A stretch of 64,000 bases of DNA from Pseudomonadota bacterium (GCA_023404095.1 JAEYDD010000015.1:62001-126000); one strand, 5' to 3'; numbered from the stretch's first letter, positions 24,093 to 33,526 are shown. The notes: generated from the sequence alone by a model not told the origin. Numbers and translations are program-made.

Positions 24093-26709
24093 TCACGATC
24101 CTCTGCGGAACCACAATGATCTTCCTCGGTGCCTTGCCGCCCAGCGCGGCCTGGACCGATTCAAGAGCCAGAACAGCCGATTCGACGGTCATCTGATCCG
24201 CATCGCGGGCAATTGTCAAATCGCCGCGCTTCTTGCCGTTGATCTGGACCGGAAGGGTGATTTCGTTCTCGGCGACCAAGGCGTCGTCATAGGCCGGCCA
24301 GGGCCTGCGAGCGACGAGATCGCCGGCACCGATCTCCTTCCAGCACTCTTCGGCGAGGTGCGGCATCATCGGCGCGATGATCGCGATGAGGATCTCGACG
24401 CCTTCGCGGAGTGCGGAGGCCAACTCGGCGGTGGCTTTGCCTTCAGCGGCCGCGGCGAGCGGTCCGGCCAGTGCGTTGACGTATTCGTAGATGCGGGCCA
24501 CGGCCTTGTTGAAGGCAAGCTTGTCGTAATCCGCCTGAACCGCCTTCAGGGTCTTGTGGGCGATACGCGAGAGCGCCAGGGCCTCACCGTCTCGACCGGG
24601 GGCGGGTGATACCGCGGCAAGCGCGCCGGCAGCCTCGGAGACGAGACGCCATATGCGCTGGACAAAGCGATGTGCGCCTTCGACGCCCGCTTCCGACCAG
24701 ATGACGTCGCGATCCGGCGGCGAATCCGAGAGCACGAAGAACCGGGCCGTATCGGCGCCATAGGAGGCGATGATATCGTCCGGATCGACCACGTTCTTCT
24801 TCGACTTCGACATTTTCTCAATCGAGCCGATGGTGATCTCTTCGCCGGATTCGATGTGCAGGGCGCGACGCTTGCCGTCGATTTCCTCGATACGGATATC
24901 CGCCGGGGTCACCCATTCGCGCTTGGCGCCGGTCCCCCGGCTGTAGGTCTCGTGCACGACCATTCCCTGGGTGAAGAGCCCCTTGAAGGGCTCCTTGACA
25001 TCCAGATGGCCAGCCACCTGCATGGCGCGGGTGAAGAAGCGCGAGTAGAGCAGGTGCAGAATCGCGTGTTCGATACCGCCGATATACTGGTCCACCGGCA
25101 GCCAGGCATCGGCTGCTGCCGGATCGGTCGGACGGCTCTCCCAGGGCGCGGTGAAGCGTGCGAAGTACCAGGACGAATCGACGAAGGTGTCCATCGTATC
25201 CGTTTCGCGGCGGGCTTCCTTGCCGCAGTGCGGGCATGCCACGTGCCGCCAGGTCGGATGGCGGTCGAGCGGGTTACCCGGGCTGTCGAAGGTGACGTCG
25301 TCCGGCAGCTTGACCGGAAGATCCTGCTTGGGCACCGGAACGACGCCGCAATCTTCACAATGGATGATCGGGATCGGGCAGCCCCAGTAGCGCTGGCGGG
25401 AAATGCCCCAGTCGCGCAGACGGAAGTTCACCTTGCGCTCGCCCTGCGGCGCATTGCCGACGGAAGCGGCGCCCAGTCGGGTTGCCACCGCCTCGAAGGC
25501 GGCCTCTGTGGACATCCCGTCGAGGAAGCGCGAATTGATCATCACGCCGTCGCCGACATAAGCCTCGTCGCCGATCGCAAAGCTTGCGGCATCGCCGCCC
25601 TCCGGCATCACCACCGGAACGACAGGCAGACCGTATTTGCGAGCGAAATCAAGGTCGCGCTGGTCGCCTGACGGGCAACCGAATATGGCGCCCGTGCCGT
25701 AGTCCATCAGCACGAAGTTGGCGACGTAGACCGGCAGTTCCCAGCTGGCGTCGAACGGGTGGCGAACCCTGATGCCGGTGTCGATGCCCTTCTTCTCCGC
25801 CGTCTCGAGTGCGGCAAGGGAGGTGCCTGCGCGTCGGGTTTCCTCGCAGAAGGCGGCGATCTCGGCATTGCGTGCGGCCGCCTCGCGGGCCAGCGGGTGG
25901 TCGGCGGAAATCGCAATGAACGATGCGCCAAACAGCGTGTCCGGACGCGTTGTGTAGACCGTCACCTCGCTGTCGTCGGTCATGCCCGCGCGATCGCTGA
26001 TCTCCCAGCGGATCATCAGGCCTTCGGAGCGCCCAATCCAGTTCTTCTGCATCAGCCGGACCTTTTCCGGCCACTGGTCGAGGCCGTCGAGCGCTTCGAG
26101 CAGATCCTCGGAAAAATCGGTGATCTTGAAAAACCACTGGGTCAGCTCACGCTGTTCCACCAGAGCGCCGGAGCGCCAGCCGCGCCCGTCGATCACCTGC
26201 TCGTTGGCAAGCACGGTGTTGTCGACCGGATCCCAGTTGACCTTCGACTGCTTGCGATAGACCAGCCCCTTCTCGAGCAGATCGAGGAACAGGTGCTGCT
26301 GGTGCTGGTAGTATTCGACGTCGCAGGTGGCGAATTCGCGCGACCAGTCGAGCGACAGGCCCATGGCTTTCAATTGCGCCTTCATCGAGGCGATGTTCTG
26401 GTAGGTCCACGAGGCGGGGTGGACGCCGCGTTCCATCGCAGCGTTTTCGGCCGGCATGCCGAAGGCGTCCCAGCCCATCGGGTGCAGCACGTTGAAGCCG
26501 CGGGCGCGCTTGTAGCGCGCAACGACATCGCCCATGGCGTAGTTCCGCACGTGGCCCATGTGAATGCGCCCAGACGGATAAGGGAACATCTCAAGCACAT
26601 AGTACTTGTCCCGCGGATCGTCGTTCTTCGTCAGGAAGACGTTCTCTTCGTTCCATTTTGCCTGCCAGCGGGGCTCGGCATCGCGGGGGTTGTAACGTTC
26701 GGTGGCCAT
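24079..26709 (-). CDS. leuS: leucyl-tRNA synthetase
   Basis: 876 residues from the ATG at 26709, giving the usual MATERYNPRDAEPRWQAKW start; the frame is open 21 codons further but not similar. Class I motifs are PYPSGRIHMGHVRNY (HIGH motif with H50-H53) and KMSKSKKNVVDPDDI (KMSKS loop). Between them lie the CP1 editing domain (TTRPDTLFGASFIAISADHP and GTGAIFGCPSGDQRD) and zinc-type Cys residues (HCEDCG, CPHCGKE). It charges tRNA-Leu. The order leuS-lptE-holA is conserved. Confidence 0.97.
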   Translation of the reverse strand: MATERYNPRDAEPRWQAKWNEENVFLTKNDDPRDKYYVLEMFPYPSGRIHMGHVRNYAMGDVVARYKRARGFNVLHPMGWDAFGMPAENAAMERGVHPASWTYQNIASMKAQLKAMGLSLDWSREFATCDVEYYQHQQHLFLDLLEKGLVYRKQSKVNWDPVDNTVLANEQVIDGRGWRSGALVEQRELTQWFFKITDFSEDLLEALDGLDQWPEKVRLMQKNWIGRSEGLMIRWEISDRAGMTDDSEVTVYTTRPDTLFGASFIAISADHPLAREAAARNAEIAAFCEETRRAGTSLAALETAEKKGIDTGIRVRHPFDASWELPVYVANFVLMDYGTGAIFGCPSGDQRDLDFARKYGLPVVPVVMPEGGDAASFAIGDEAYVGDGVMINSRFLDGMSTEAAFEAVATRLGAASVGNAPQGERKVNFRLRDWGISRQRYWGCPIPIIHCEDCGVVPVPKQDLPVKLPDDVTFDSPGNPLDRHPTWRHVACPHCGKEARRETDTMDTFVDSSWYFARFTAPWESRPTDPAAADAWLPVDQYIGGIEHAILHLLYSRFFTRAMQVAGHLDVKEPFKGLFTQGMVVHETYSRGTGAKREWVTPADIRIEEIDGKRRALHIESGEEITIGSIEKMSKSKKNVVDPDDIIASYGADTARFFVLSDSPPDRDVIWSEAGVEGAHRFVQRIWRLVSEAAGALAAVSPAPGRDGEALALSRIAHKTLKAVQADYDKLAFNKAVARIYEYVNALAGPLAAAAEGKATAELASALREGVEILIAIIAPMMPHLAEECWKEIGAGDLVARRPWPAYDDALVAENEITLPVQINGKKRGDLTIARDADQMTVESAVLALESVQAALGGKAPRKIIVVPQRIVNVVV

Positions 26710-26891
26710 GTCGTCGAATTTCCGGAAATTGGGGGCGTAGCCCTTACGAGTATGTGGCGTGACCTTCACCATGAAACCGCAGTAGCGTCAAGTTTTGACG
26801 GCCGTTCGAGCGGCGGGGCGCGTCGTGCGATCTTGGCAAGCAGGCCTGATTTCGGTACGTCCGGGCCCGACATCAAGGAGTGGAGACAAGA

Positions 26892-27551
26892 ATGGAAGTG
26901 GAAGAACGCCTGAACGAGGTTCGCGCCCGAATCCGCAAGGCCTCGATGAACGCGGGGCGGGCTGCCGACGCCGTGACACTGGTCGCAGTCTCCAAAACCT
27001 TCGACGCCGACGCTATCCGGCCGACCATAGCCGCGGGCCAACGGGTATTCGGCGAAAACCGCGTTCAGGAAGCCCAGGGCAAGTGGCCGGCCTTGCGCGA
27101 TGAAACGCCCGGGCTGGAGCTGCATCTGATCGGTCCGTTGCAATCAAACAAGGCGGCGGAGGCCGTGGCGCTCTTCGACGTGATCGAAACCATCGATCGC
27201 GAGAAGATCGCGCGGGCTGTCGCGGCTGAAATGCACCGGCAGTCCCGACGGGTGCGACTCTACGTTCAGGTGAACACCGGCCTGGAGCCGCAAAAGGCCG
27301 GCATCGTGCCGGATGACGTCACGGCTTTTATCGCTTTCTGTCGCGATGAACTTGGGCTTTCGATTGAAGGGCTGATGTGCATTCCGCCGGTGGACGAGAA
27401 CCCCGGTCCTCATTTCGCGTTGCTGGCCAAGCTTGGCAAGGAGACGGGCGTTGAACGCCTGTCGATGGGTATGTCCGGCGATTACGAAACTGCCGTTGCC
27501 TTCGGCGCTTCCAGCGTGCGTGTCGGGTCGGCGATTTTCGGGACCCGCTGA
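26892..27551 (+). CDS. yggS: YggS/PROSC family pyridoxal phosphate homeostasis protein
   Basis: 219 residues from the ATG at 26892, preceded by GGAG with a six-base spacer; a GTG at 26880 is an in-frame alternative. An alanine-racemase-like N-terminal barrel has the PLP lysine in LVAVSKTF, then GENRVQEAQGK, HLIGPLQSNK, and the C-terminal RLSMGMSGDYETAVAFGASSVRVGSAIFG phosphate-binding loop. The protein binds PLP and controls vitamin B6 and amino-acid pools; no catalytic activity is established. It is divergent from leuS across 182 bases. Confidence 0.95.
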   Translation: MEVEERLNEVRARIRKASMNAGRAADAVTLVAVSKTFDADAIRPTIAAGQRVFGENRVQEAQGKWPALRDETPGLELHLIGPLQSNKAAEAVALFDVIETIDREKIARAVAAEMHRQSRRVRLYVQVNTGLEPQKAGIVPDDVTAFIAFCRDELGLSIEGLMCIPPVDENPGPHFALLAKLGKETGVERLSMGMSGDYETAVAFGASSVRVGSAIFGTR

Positions 27552-27733
27552 GATCTCGTCAGCTCGCGACCGCTCCGCATTCCTACTGCGCCAAAGGCAG
27601 CTGCGTTTTCGCGAGCTCGCGCGGCGGGCCCACTTCTAGCCCAATGGTCTTACTTCCCTGCCCGCGGGGAGTTTTCTATCCTTTCTTCCGGAGGGGCCGT
27701 CACGGCGGCCGTGCAAGTTCGGGAGGAGATGTC

Positions 27734-29641
27734 ATGGCGAGCAGCTATGCAAAGACCTATGCCGGCTGGAAGGCCGATCCGGAAGGCTTCTGGAGCGAAG
27801 CTGCCGGTGCGATCGACTGGTTCAAGAAACCGACCAGGACGTTCGACGGCGAGGATGGGGTCTATGGCAGGTGGTTTCCGGACGGCGAGACAAACACCTG
27901 TTTCAACTGTGTCGACCGACATGTCGAGGCCGGCCGCGGCGACCGGGCGGCATTGATCTACGACAGTCCGGTCACCGGGCAAAAGCGATCCTTCACCTAT
28001 CGCGAGGTGTTGACACAAGTGGAGGCGGTCGCTGCCGTTCTGCTTGGGCTCGGCGTGGAACGAGGCGACCGGGTCATTATCTATATGCCGATGGTGCCCG
28101 AGGCGGTGTTTGCCATGCTGTCCTGCGCGCGCATTGGAGCTGTCCATTCCGTCGTCTTCGGCGGCTTTGCGGCAAATGAGCTCGCGACGCGCATTGATGA
28201 CTGCAGGGCGAAGGTCATAATTTCAGCAAGTTGCGGTATCGAACCCGGCCGTATCGTGGCCTACAAACCGCTGCTGGATGCCGCGATCGAACTGGCGGGG
28301 CATAAGCCGGCGCATTGCCTCGTCCTGCAGCGGCCGGAGCTGTCCGCCTCCATCAACGCTGGAAGGGACATCGATTTTGCCGATGCTGTTGCGCGGGCCC
28401 TCTCCGACGGTACGGCTGTGCCGTGTGTATCCGTGGATGCGACGGACCCGCTCTATATCCTCTACACCTCCGGAACGACCGGGCAACCCAAGGGCGTTCT
28501 GCGTGACAATGGCGGCCATATGGTCGCTCTGGCCTGGAGCATGCAGCATTTTTACGGTGTACGTCCCGGCGAAGTATTCTGGGCGGCCTCCGACATCGGC
28601 TGGGTGGTCGGCCATTCCTATATCGTCTACGGGCCTCTTCTGAACGGTAGCACGACCGTACTCTACGAAGGCAAGCCCGTGGGGACGCCTGACGCCGGTG
28701 CCTACTGGCGTGTGATTGAGGAGCATCGGGTTCGGGTGCTCTTTACCGCGCCGACGGCTTTCAGGGCCATCCGCAAGGAGGATCCGTCGGGAAGCCTGAT
28801 TGCGGGATACGATCTTTCCTCCCTGCGTGCGCTATTTCTTGCAGGCGAGCGCGCGGATCCCGACACCCTGCAATGGGCCGAGAAGGTGCTCCACGTGCCT
28901 GTGATCGACCACTGGTGGCAGACGGAGACCGGTTGGCCGATGGCCGGCAATCCGCTGGGACTGGGTTTGCTTCCGGTGAAGCATGGTTCTCCGACGGTTC
29001 CGCTGCCCGGCTACGAGATCCATGTGCTGGATGATGCGGGGCATGTCGTCGAGGCGGGCGCGCTCGGCAATATCGCGGTGAAGCTCCCCCTCCCCCCCGG
29101 TTGCCTGCCTTCGTTCTGGAATGCCGACGAGCGCTTCCGCGCGGCCTGTCTTGCGGAATTCCCTGGCTACTACAAGACGGCGGATGCCGGCTTCCTTGAC
29201 GAGGACGGCTACCTCTTCATCATGTCGCGCACCGACGACATCATCAATGTGGCCGGGCATCGTCTCTCGACCGGAGCAATGGAAGAGGTCTGTGCAAGCC
29301 ATCCGGACGTTGCCGAATGCGCTGTCATCGGCATCGCCGACGCGGTCAAGGGCCAGGTTCCTGCCGGCTTCCTGGTGCTTAACAGCGGTGTTTCACGTGA
29401 ATCATCTATGATCGAAAGGGAGGTGGTCGCGCTCGTGCGCGAAAGGATCGGCCCTGTCGCCGCCTTCAAGCTGGCGATCTGCGTGAAGCGACTGCCGAAG
29501 ACGCGCTCGGGAAAGATACTGCGGGGCACGATGCAGAAGATCGCCGATGGACAGGAATGGAAAATGCCGGCGACCATCGACGATCCCTCGATTCTCGACG
29601 AGATCACAAGCGTGCTGACGAAACGGCATCTGCCGGTCTGA
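27734..29641 (+). CDS. prpE: propionate-CoA ligase, PrpE type
   Basis: 635 residues from the ATG at 27734 with GGGAGGAG upstream. ANL-superfamily adenylating enzyme: N-terminal ACAS domain (YAGWKADPEGFWSEAAGAIDWFKKP), A3 loop LYTSGTTGQPKGVLRDNGG, FWAASDIGWVVGHSYIVYGPLL, A5 WWQTETGWP, and A10 LPKTRSGKILRG with the acetylatable Lys. PrpE-specific segments include GRGDRAALIYDSPVTGQKR and SASCGIEPGRIVAYKPLLD. It converts propionate (or acetate/acrylate) to the CoA ester. parS-like site 5 lies in its 3' third. Confidence 0.9.
   Translation: MASSYAKTYAGWKADPEGFWSEAAGAIDWFKKPTRTFDGEDGVYGRWFPDGETNTCFNCVDRHVEAGRGDRAALIYDSPVTGQKRSFTYREVLTQVEAVAAVLLGLGVERGDRVIIYMPMVPEAVFAMLSCARIGAVHSVVFGGFAANELATRIDDCRAKVIISASCGIEPGRIVAYKPLLDAAIELAGHKPAHCLVLQRPELSASINAGRDIDFADAVARALSDGTAVPCVSVDATDPLYILYTSGTTGQPKGVLRDNGGHMVALAWSMQHFYGVRPGEVFWAASDIGWVVGHSYIVYGPLLNGSTTVLYEGKPVGTPDAGAYWRVIEEHRVRVLFTAPTAFRAIRKEDPSGSLIAGYDLSSLRALFLAGERADPDTLQWAEKVLHVPVIDHWWQTETGWPMAGNPLGLGLLPVKHGSPTVPLPGYEIHVLDDAGHVVEAGALGNIAVKLPLPPGCLPSFWNADERFRAACLAEFPGYYKTADAGFLDEDGYLFIMSRTDDIINVAGHRLSTGAMEEVCASHPDVAECAVIGIADAVKGQVPAGFLVLNSGVSRESSMIEREVVALVRERIGPVAAFKLAICVKRLPKTRSGKILRGTMQKIADGQEWKMPATIDDPSILDEITSVLTKRHLPV
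29389..29404. other. parS-like site 5 (inside prpE)
   Basis: TGTTTCACGTGAATCA, identical to site 1 over all 16 bases. It sits inside prpE and is read there as G-V-S-R-E-S, in a weakly conserved loop before the C-terminal domain's last helix. It is about 9 kb to the right of parA. Confidence 0.75.
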
Positions 29642-29672
29642 GCTCGCGGTGGCATTTCACTTGGCACTAAAA

Positions 29673-29698
29673 AACCCGGCCAAAGGATCGGCCGGGTT
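29673..29698. terminator. hairpin between convergent prpE and trcR
   Basis: AACCCGGCC (29673-29681) and GGCCGGGTT (29690-29698) form a perfect 9-base stem with an eight-base loop. On the minus strand a T-run follows, so it best fits termination of trcR, while prpE could use it weakly. Confidence 0.7.
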
Positions 29699-29725
29699 CT
29701 GCATCATGTTCGATACGGTGTCGTA

Positions 29726-30433
29726 TCAAAAGTGCTGGCTGTCGTCTTCGTCCTCGTCGCGATTGGACTTCAGCGACTTCAGTTTTGCGAAGACGGCGTC
29801 CGCGTCGATTTCCTTCTCCTCCTCGCGCTCGTGATCGCCGAAGGGAAGCTTCTCGGTTTCGCGGGCCGATTCGAGGGTGGCGCCGAGTTCGGCGGCGGTC
29901 GGGAGCGGACGTCCCTTGGAGGCGCGTTCGACTTCGAGGTCGAGATCGATCTGCGAGCACAGGCCGAGCGTGACCGGATCCATCGGCGCGAGGTTGGCCG
30001 AGTTCCAGTGAGTCCGCTCGCGGATCTGTTCGATGGTCGACTTGGTCGTGCCGACGAGCCGTGAGATCTGCGCGTCCTTCAGTTCCGGATGGTTGCGCAC
30101 GAGCCAAAGGATGGCGTTCGGCCGATCCTGGCGCTTGGACACGGGGGTGTAGCGGGGACCCTTGCGCTTGGATTCCGGCACGCGGACCTTCGGCTCGGAA
30201 AGCTTCAGCTTATGGTTCGGGTTGGCCTCGGCGCGGGCGATCTCATCACGGGACAGCTGACCCGTTGCGATCGGATCAAGACCCTTGATGCCCTGCGCGG
30301 ACTCGCCGTCGGCAATCGCCTTGACTTCGAGGGGGTGCAGCTTGCAGAACTGGGCGATCTGGTCGAACGACAGCGCCGTGTTGTCGACAAGCCAGACGGC
30401 CGTCGCCTTTGGCATAAGCAGTTGTTGGGCCAT
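29726..30433 (-). CDS. trcR: TrcR/DUF1013 family cell-cycle transcriptional regulator
   Basis: 235 residues from the ATG at 30433, giving the family start MAQQLLMPKATAVWLVDNTALSFDQIAQFCKLHPLEVKAIADGE. DUF1013 is nearly confined to alphaproteobacteria. Two HTH-like segments are visible, one near residues 10-45 and one at about 115-150 (AILWLVRNHPELKDAQISRLVGTTKSTIEQIRERTHWN). The C-terminus is very acidic. The family has been named TrcR, a cell-cycle-linked regulator. It is divergent from acs (221 bases) and convergent with prpE. Confidence 0.88.
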   Translation of the reverse strand: MAQQLLMPKATAVWLVDNTALSFDQIAQFCKLHPLEVKAIADGESAQGIKGLDPIATGQLSRDEIARAEANPNHKLKLSEPKVRVPESKRKGPRYTPVSKRQDRPNAILWLVRNHPELKDAQISRLVGTTKSTIEQIRERTHWNSANLAPMDPVTLGLCSQIDLDLEVERASKGRPLPTAAELGATLESARETEKLPFGDHEREEEKEIDADAVFAKLKSLKSNRDEDEDDSQHF

Positions 30434-30654
30434 GGATGCAATCCTTCTGTCCGTCCGCGCCGGTCGCGGGCCGTGGGGATAAACCACTGATTTCCGGGAA
30501 TGGCGCACTCTATAGCGCCACTGTAGCAGAAATGCAATTCTTCAAGCGACAAATGACCTTTGTCTAATTGCTCGAAGGCTTTGACCTGTTATGAATGGCG
30601 ATGACATCGGGACCGGAGGAGCTCGGTCCGAGTACTTGCCTGAGGAGGAAATGC

Positions 30655-32610
30655 ATGTCTGCCAAGACCTATCCGGTCCTGAAGTCCGCCAAGAGCCGCG
30701 CCCTGATCGATAACGATACCTATCAGAAGTGGTATCGCGAAAGCATCGAGAATCCGGAGCGCTTCTGGGACAAGCACGGCATGCGTATCGACTGGTTCAA
30801 GCCTTACACCAAGGTCAAGAACACCTCGTTCACCGGCAAGGTGTCGATCAAGTGGTTCGAAGACGGCATCACCAATGTCTCCTACAATTGCATCGACCGA
30901 CACCTGAAGACGCACGGGAACCAGGTGGCGATCATCTGGGAAGGCGACAACCCCTATATCGACAAGAAGATCACCTATAACGAACTCCACGAGCACGTTT
31001 GCCGCATGGCGAACGTGATGAAGAAGCACGGCGTCAAGAAGGGCGACCGCGTCACCATCTACATGCCGATGATCCCCGAGGCGACCTATGCGATGCTTGC
31101 CTGTGCACGCATTGGCGCGATCCATTCGGTGGTCTTCGGCGGCTTTTCGCCGGATGCGCTTGCCGGCCGGATCGTCGATTGCGAATCGACCTTCGTCATT
31201 ACCTGCGATGAGGGCGTGCGCGGCGGCAAGCCCATCCCGCTCAAGGAAAACACTGACGTTGCGATCGATATCGCCGCCAAGCAGTTTGTCATCGTCAACA
31301 AGGTGCTGGTGGTACGCCGCACCGGGGGCAAGACCGGCTGGGCGCCGGGCCGCGACCTCTGGTACCATCAGGAAATTGCGACCGTGCCGCGCGATTGTCC
31401 GCCGGCGCGGATGAAGGCGGAGGATCCGCTTTTCATCCTCTATACCTCTGGCTCGACCGGCAAGCCAAAGGGCGTGCTGCATACGACGGGAGGTTATCTC
31501 GTCTACGCATCGATGACGCACAAATACGTGTTCGACTATCAGGACGGTGACATCTACTGGTGCACCGCCGACGTCGGCTGGGTTACCGGGCATTCCTATA
31601 TCGTCTATGGCCCTCTTGCGAACCGGGCGACGACGCTGATGTTCGAGGGTGTTCCGAATTTCCCGGATGCCGGCCGTTTCTGGGAAGTGGTTGACAAGCA
31701 TAAGGTCAACATTTTCTATACCGCGCCGACGGCGATCCGCGCGTTGATGGGGGCGGGCGACGCGTTTGTGAAGCGCTCGTCGCGCTCCTCGTTGCGCCTG
31801 CTGGGTTCGGTTGGCGAGCCGATCAACCCCGAAGCCTGGGAATGGTACTATCATACGGTCGGCGAGGGCCGGTGCCCTATCGTCGATACCTGGTGGCAGA
31901 CCGAAACGGGCGGCATCCTGATCAGCCCCCTCCCCGGCGCGACCGATCTGAAGCCAGGCTCGGCCACCCGTCCCTTCTTCGGCGTGAGTCCGCAGCTTGT
32001 GGACAATGAGGGCGCTGTCCTGGAAGGCGCGGCCGACGGCAATCTCTGCATCACCGACAGCTGGCCCGGCCAGATGCGGACCGTGTATGGCGACCATAAT
32101 CGCTTCGTGCAGACGTACTTCTCCACCTACAAGGGCAAGTATTTTACCGGCGATGGCTGCCGACGCGACGAGGACGGCTACTACTGGATCACCGGGCGTG
32201 TCGACGACGTGCTGAACGTGTCCGGCCACCGGCTCGGCACGGCCGAAGTCGAATCGGCGCTGGTGTCGCACCATCTGGTCTCGGAAGCCGCGGTCGTCGG
32301 GTATCCCCACAATCTCAAGGGCCAAGGCATCTACTGCTACGTCTCTCTGATGGCGGGTCAGGAAGGCAACGACACGCTGAGGCAGGACCTCGTCAAGCAT
32401 GTGCGCAAGGAGATCGGACCGATCGCGACGCCTGACAAGATCCAGTTTGCGCCAGGCCTACCCAAGACGCGTTCGGGCAAGATCATGCGGCGGATCCTGC
32501 GCAAGATCGCCGAAGACGATTTCGGAGCGCTGGGCGATACGTCGACACTGGCAGATCCGGCGGTCGTGGATGATCTTATCGCCAATCGCCAAAACAAGGC
32601 TGCCGGCTAA
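30655..32610 (+). CDS. acs: acetate-CoA ligase (AMP-forming)
   Basis: 651 residues from the ATG at 30655 with GAGGAGGAA upstream. Motifs: ACAS N-terminus (YQKWYRESIENPERFWDKHG), A3 LYTSGSTGKPKGVLHTTGGYL, WCTADVGWVTGHSYIVYGPL, A5 DTWWQTETGGI, YYWITGRVDDVLNVSGHRLGTAEVE, and A10 GLPKTRSGKIMRRILRKIA with the regulatory Lys. It forms acetyl-CoA from acetate and ATP via acetyl-AMP, allowing growth on acetate. It is followed by a long hairpin, and the next gene is convergent. Confidence 0.96.
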   Translation: MSAKTYPVLKSAKSRALIDNDTYQKWYRESIENPERFWDKHGMRIDWFKPYTKVKNTSFTGKVSIKWFEDGITNVSYNCIDRHLKTHGNQVAIIWEGDNPYIDKKITYNELHEHVCRMANVMKKHGVKKGDRVTIYMPMIPEATYAMLACARIGAIHSVVFGGFSPDALAGRIVDCESTFVITCDEGVRGGKPIPLKENTDVAIDIAAKQFVIVNKVLVVRRTGGKTGWAPGRDLWYHQEIATVPRDCPPARMKAEDPLFILYTSGSTGKPKGVLHTTGGYLVYASMTHKYVFDYQDGDIYWCTADVGWVTGHSYIVYGPLANRATTLMFEGVPNFPDAGRFWEVVDKHKVNIFYTAPTAIRALMGAGDAFVKRSSRSSLRLLGSVGEPINPEAWEWYYHTVGEGRCPIVDTWWQTETGGILISPLPGATDLKPGSATRPFFGVSPQLVDNEGAVLEGAADGNLCITDSWPGQMRTVYGDHNRFVQTYFSTYKGKYFTGDGCRRDEDGYYWITGRVDDVLNVSGHRLGTAEVESALVSHHLVSEAAVVGYPHNLKGQGIYCYVSLMAGQEGNDTLRQDLVKHVRKEIGPIATPDKIQFAPGLPKTRSGKIMRRILRKIAEDDFGALGDTSTLADPAVVDDLIANRQNKAAG

Positions 32611-32627
32611 CTAATCCACGTTGCGGC

Positions 32628-32652
32628 CTGCCCGGGACCTCGTCCCGGGCAG
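32628..32652. terminator. long hairpin between convergent acs and nuclease gene
   Basis: CTGCCCGGGAC (32628-32638), a three-base loop, and GTCCCGGGCAG (32642-32652) give a perfect 11-base stem. There is no T-run, so it may act as a 3' stabiliser or a weak terminator. Confidence 0.6.
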
Positions 32653-32663
32653 ACCGGCAGCCT

Positions 32664-33146
32664 TCACATTGATGACGCACCCCGTCCCGGATCACTGCGG
32701 CGATCGCAACGTCGCCGCTCCGAACCATCATAGGGCGCCGCAAGTCCGGCAGCGACGAGTTCTTGAGCCGGATTCACGCCATCGGAAAGCCGCACATCGG
32801 CGACGACGCGGCCGAAATATTTGTCACCCGCGATGTTTGTGAGGATGACGGCGGCACCATCGCCAATGAGTTGGCCGAGTCGCAGCCTGGCGGCGCGCGC
32901 AGCTTCGCGGACAGCCGGACATTTGGCGCGCATCTCCGGCGCATCGACGCCGCGGAGGCGAACCAGGACTTCAATCGTGTGCTGCGGCCATGGATGTGCC
33001 GCGACCAGAAGCGTATCGCCGTCCACAACCTGCAGAAGATCTGCCGTTACCGGTCCTTCGACAAAATGCCTGTCGCGCGCATGGCAAGGGCTCGCGAGCG
33101 CGATGAGGCACGCGAGGATTCGTAGGTGCGCCCACAATGGAATCAT
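32664..33146 (-). CDS. thermonuclease (SNase-like) family protein, probably exported
   Basis: 160 residues. An N-terminal hydrophobic segment (LRILACLIALASPCHA) reads as a signal peptide. The SNase OB-fold has all three catalytic positions of the staphylococcal enzyme: Arg in VRLRGVDAPE, Glu in the same APE, and Arg in DKYFGRVVADV. It is expected to be a Ca-dependent nuclease in the periplasm or outside. The C-terminus (SERRRCDRRSDPGRGASSM) is basic and atypical. The start at 33146 has no good ribosome site. Confidence 0.85.
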   Translation of the reverse strand: MIPLWAHLRILACLIALASPCHARDRHFVEGPVTADLLQVVDGDTLLVAAHPWPQHTIEVLVRLRGVDAPEMRAKCPAVREAARAARLRLGQLIGDGAAVILTNIAGDKYFGRVVADVRLSDGVNPAQELVAAGLAAPYDGSERRRCDRRSDPGRGASSM

Positions 33147-33194
33147 TCGAGGAATATATTCCGTATATCGCGCGACAGCAATAGGAATTAAAGC

Positions 33195-33395
33195 TTAAAA
33201 GTCGATCGCGCGACCGTTGATTTCCCAGTCACCGAAGCGTGCCGGATCAAGGCCGCCACGTCCGCCGATCTCGGGCGGCAGATCTGGCGACTGGGCGGCG
33301 GCAACGCGACGTTCCTCCGCCTCCTTCAAGGCGCGGACTGCGGCCGGGGAAAGGACGCGGCCAGCACCGCTGACATTATCGTTATCGCCTTGCAT
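33195..33395 (-). CDS. DUF1674 protein (SdhAF4-like succinate dehydrogenase assembly factor)
   Basis: 66 residues from the ATG at 33395, with GAGGAC upstream; the frame is open to 33434. The C-terminus PPEIGGRGGLDPARFGDWEINGRAIDF is the DUF1674 signature, shared with mitochondrial SdhAF4/Sdh8, which binds flavinylated SdhA and promotes its assembly. The N-terminal half is disordered-looking and Ala-rich. It is divergent from htpX, with a parS-like site between them. Confidence 0.88.
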   Translation of the reverse strand: MQGDNDNVSGAGRVLSPAAVRALKEAEERRVAAAQSPDLPPEIGGRGGLDPARFGDWEINGRAIDF

Positions 33396-33477
33396 CGCAT
33401 CGTCCTCAGAGAGCCGTATTGAAGAAAGGGGCATTGTTCCCCATCATATAGGTGCAATTCGAACGAGGGCAAAGCTT

Positions 33478-33493
33478 TGATTCACGTGAAACA
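33478..33493. other. parS-like site 6 (upstream of htpX)
   Basis: TGATTCACGTGAAACA, identical to site 2 over all 16 bases. It is intergenic, between the DUF1674 gene and htpX, 34 bases before the htpX ATG and about 20 kb from the proposed oriC. Confidence 0.8.
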
Positions 33494-33526
33494 TTGCTGG
33501 ACCCTAGCTGAGCCCGGAGACGTATC

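Noticed and set aside
26786..26800. CGTCAA-gtt-TTGACG inverted repeat upstream of leuS as promoter or operator
   Set aside because: It contains CTTGAC on the minus strand but no matching -10 element; too short to assign.
30589..32400. A 603-codon open frame opposite acs
   Set aside because: Antisense shadow of acs with no recognisable domain.
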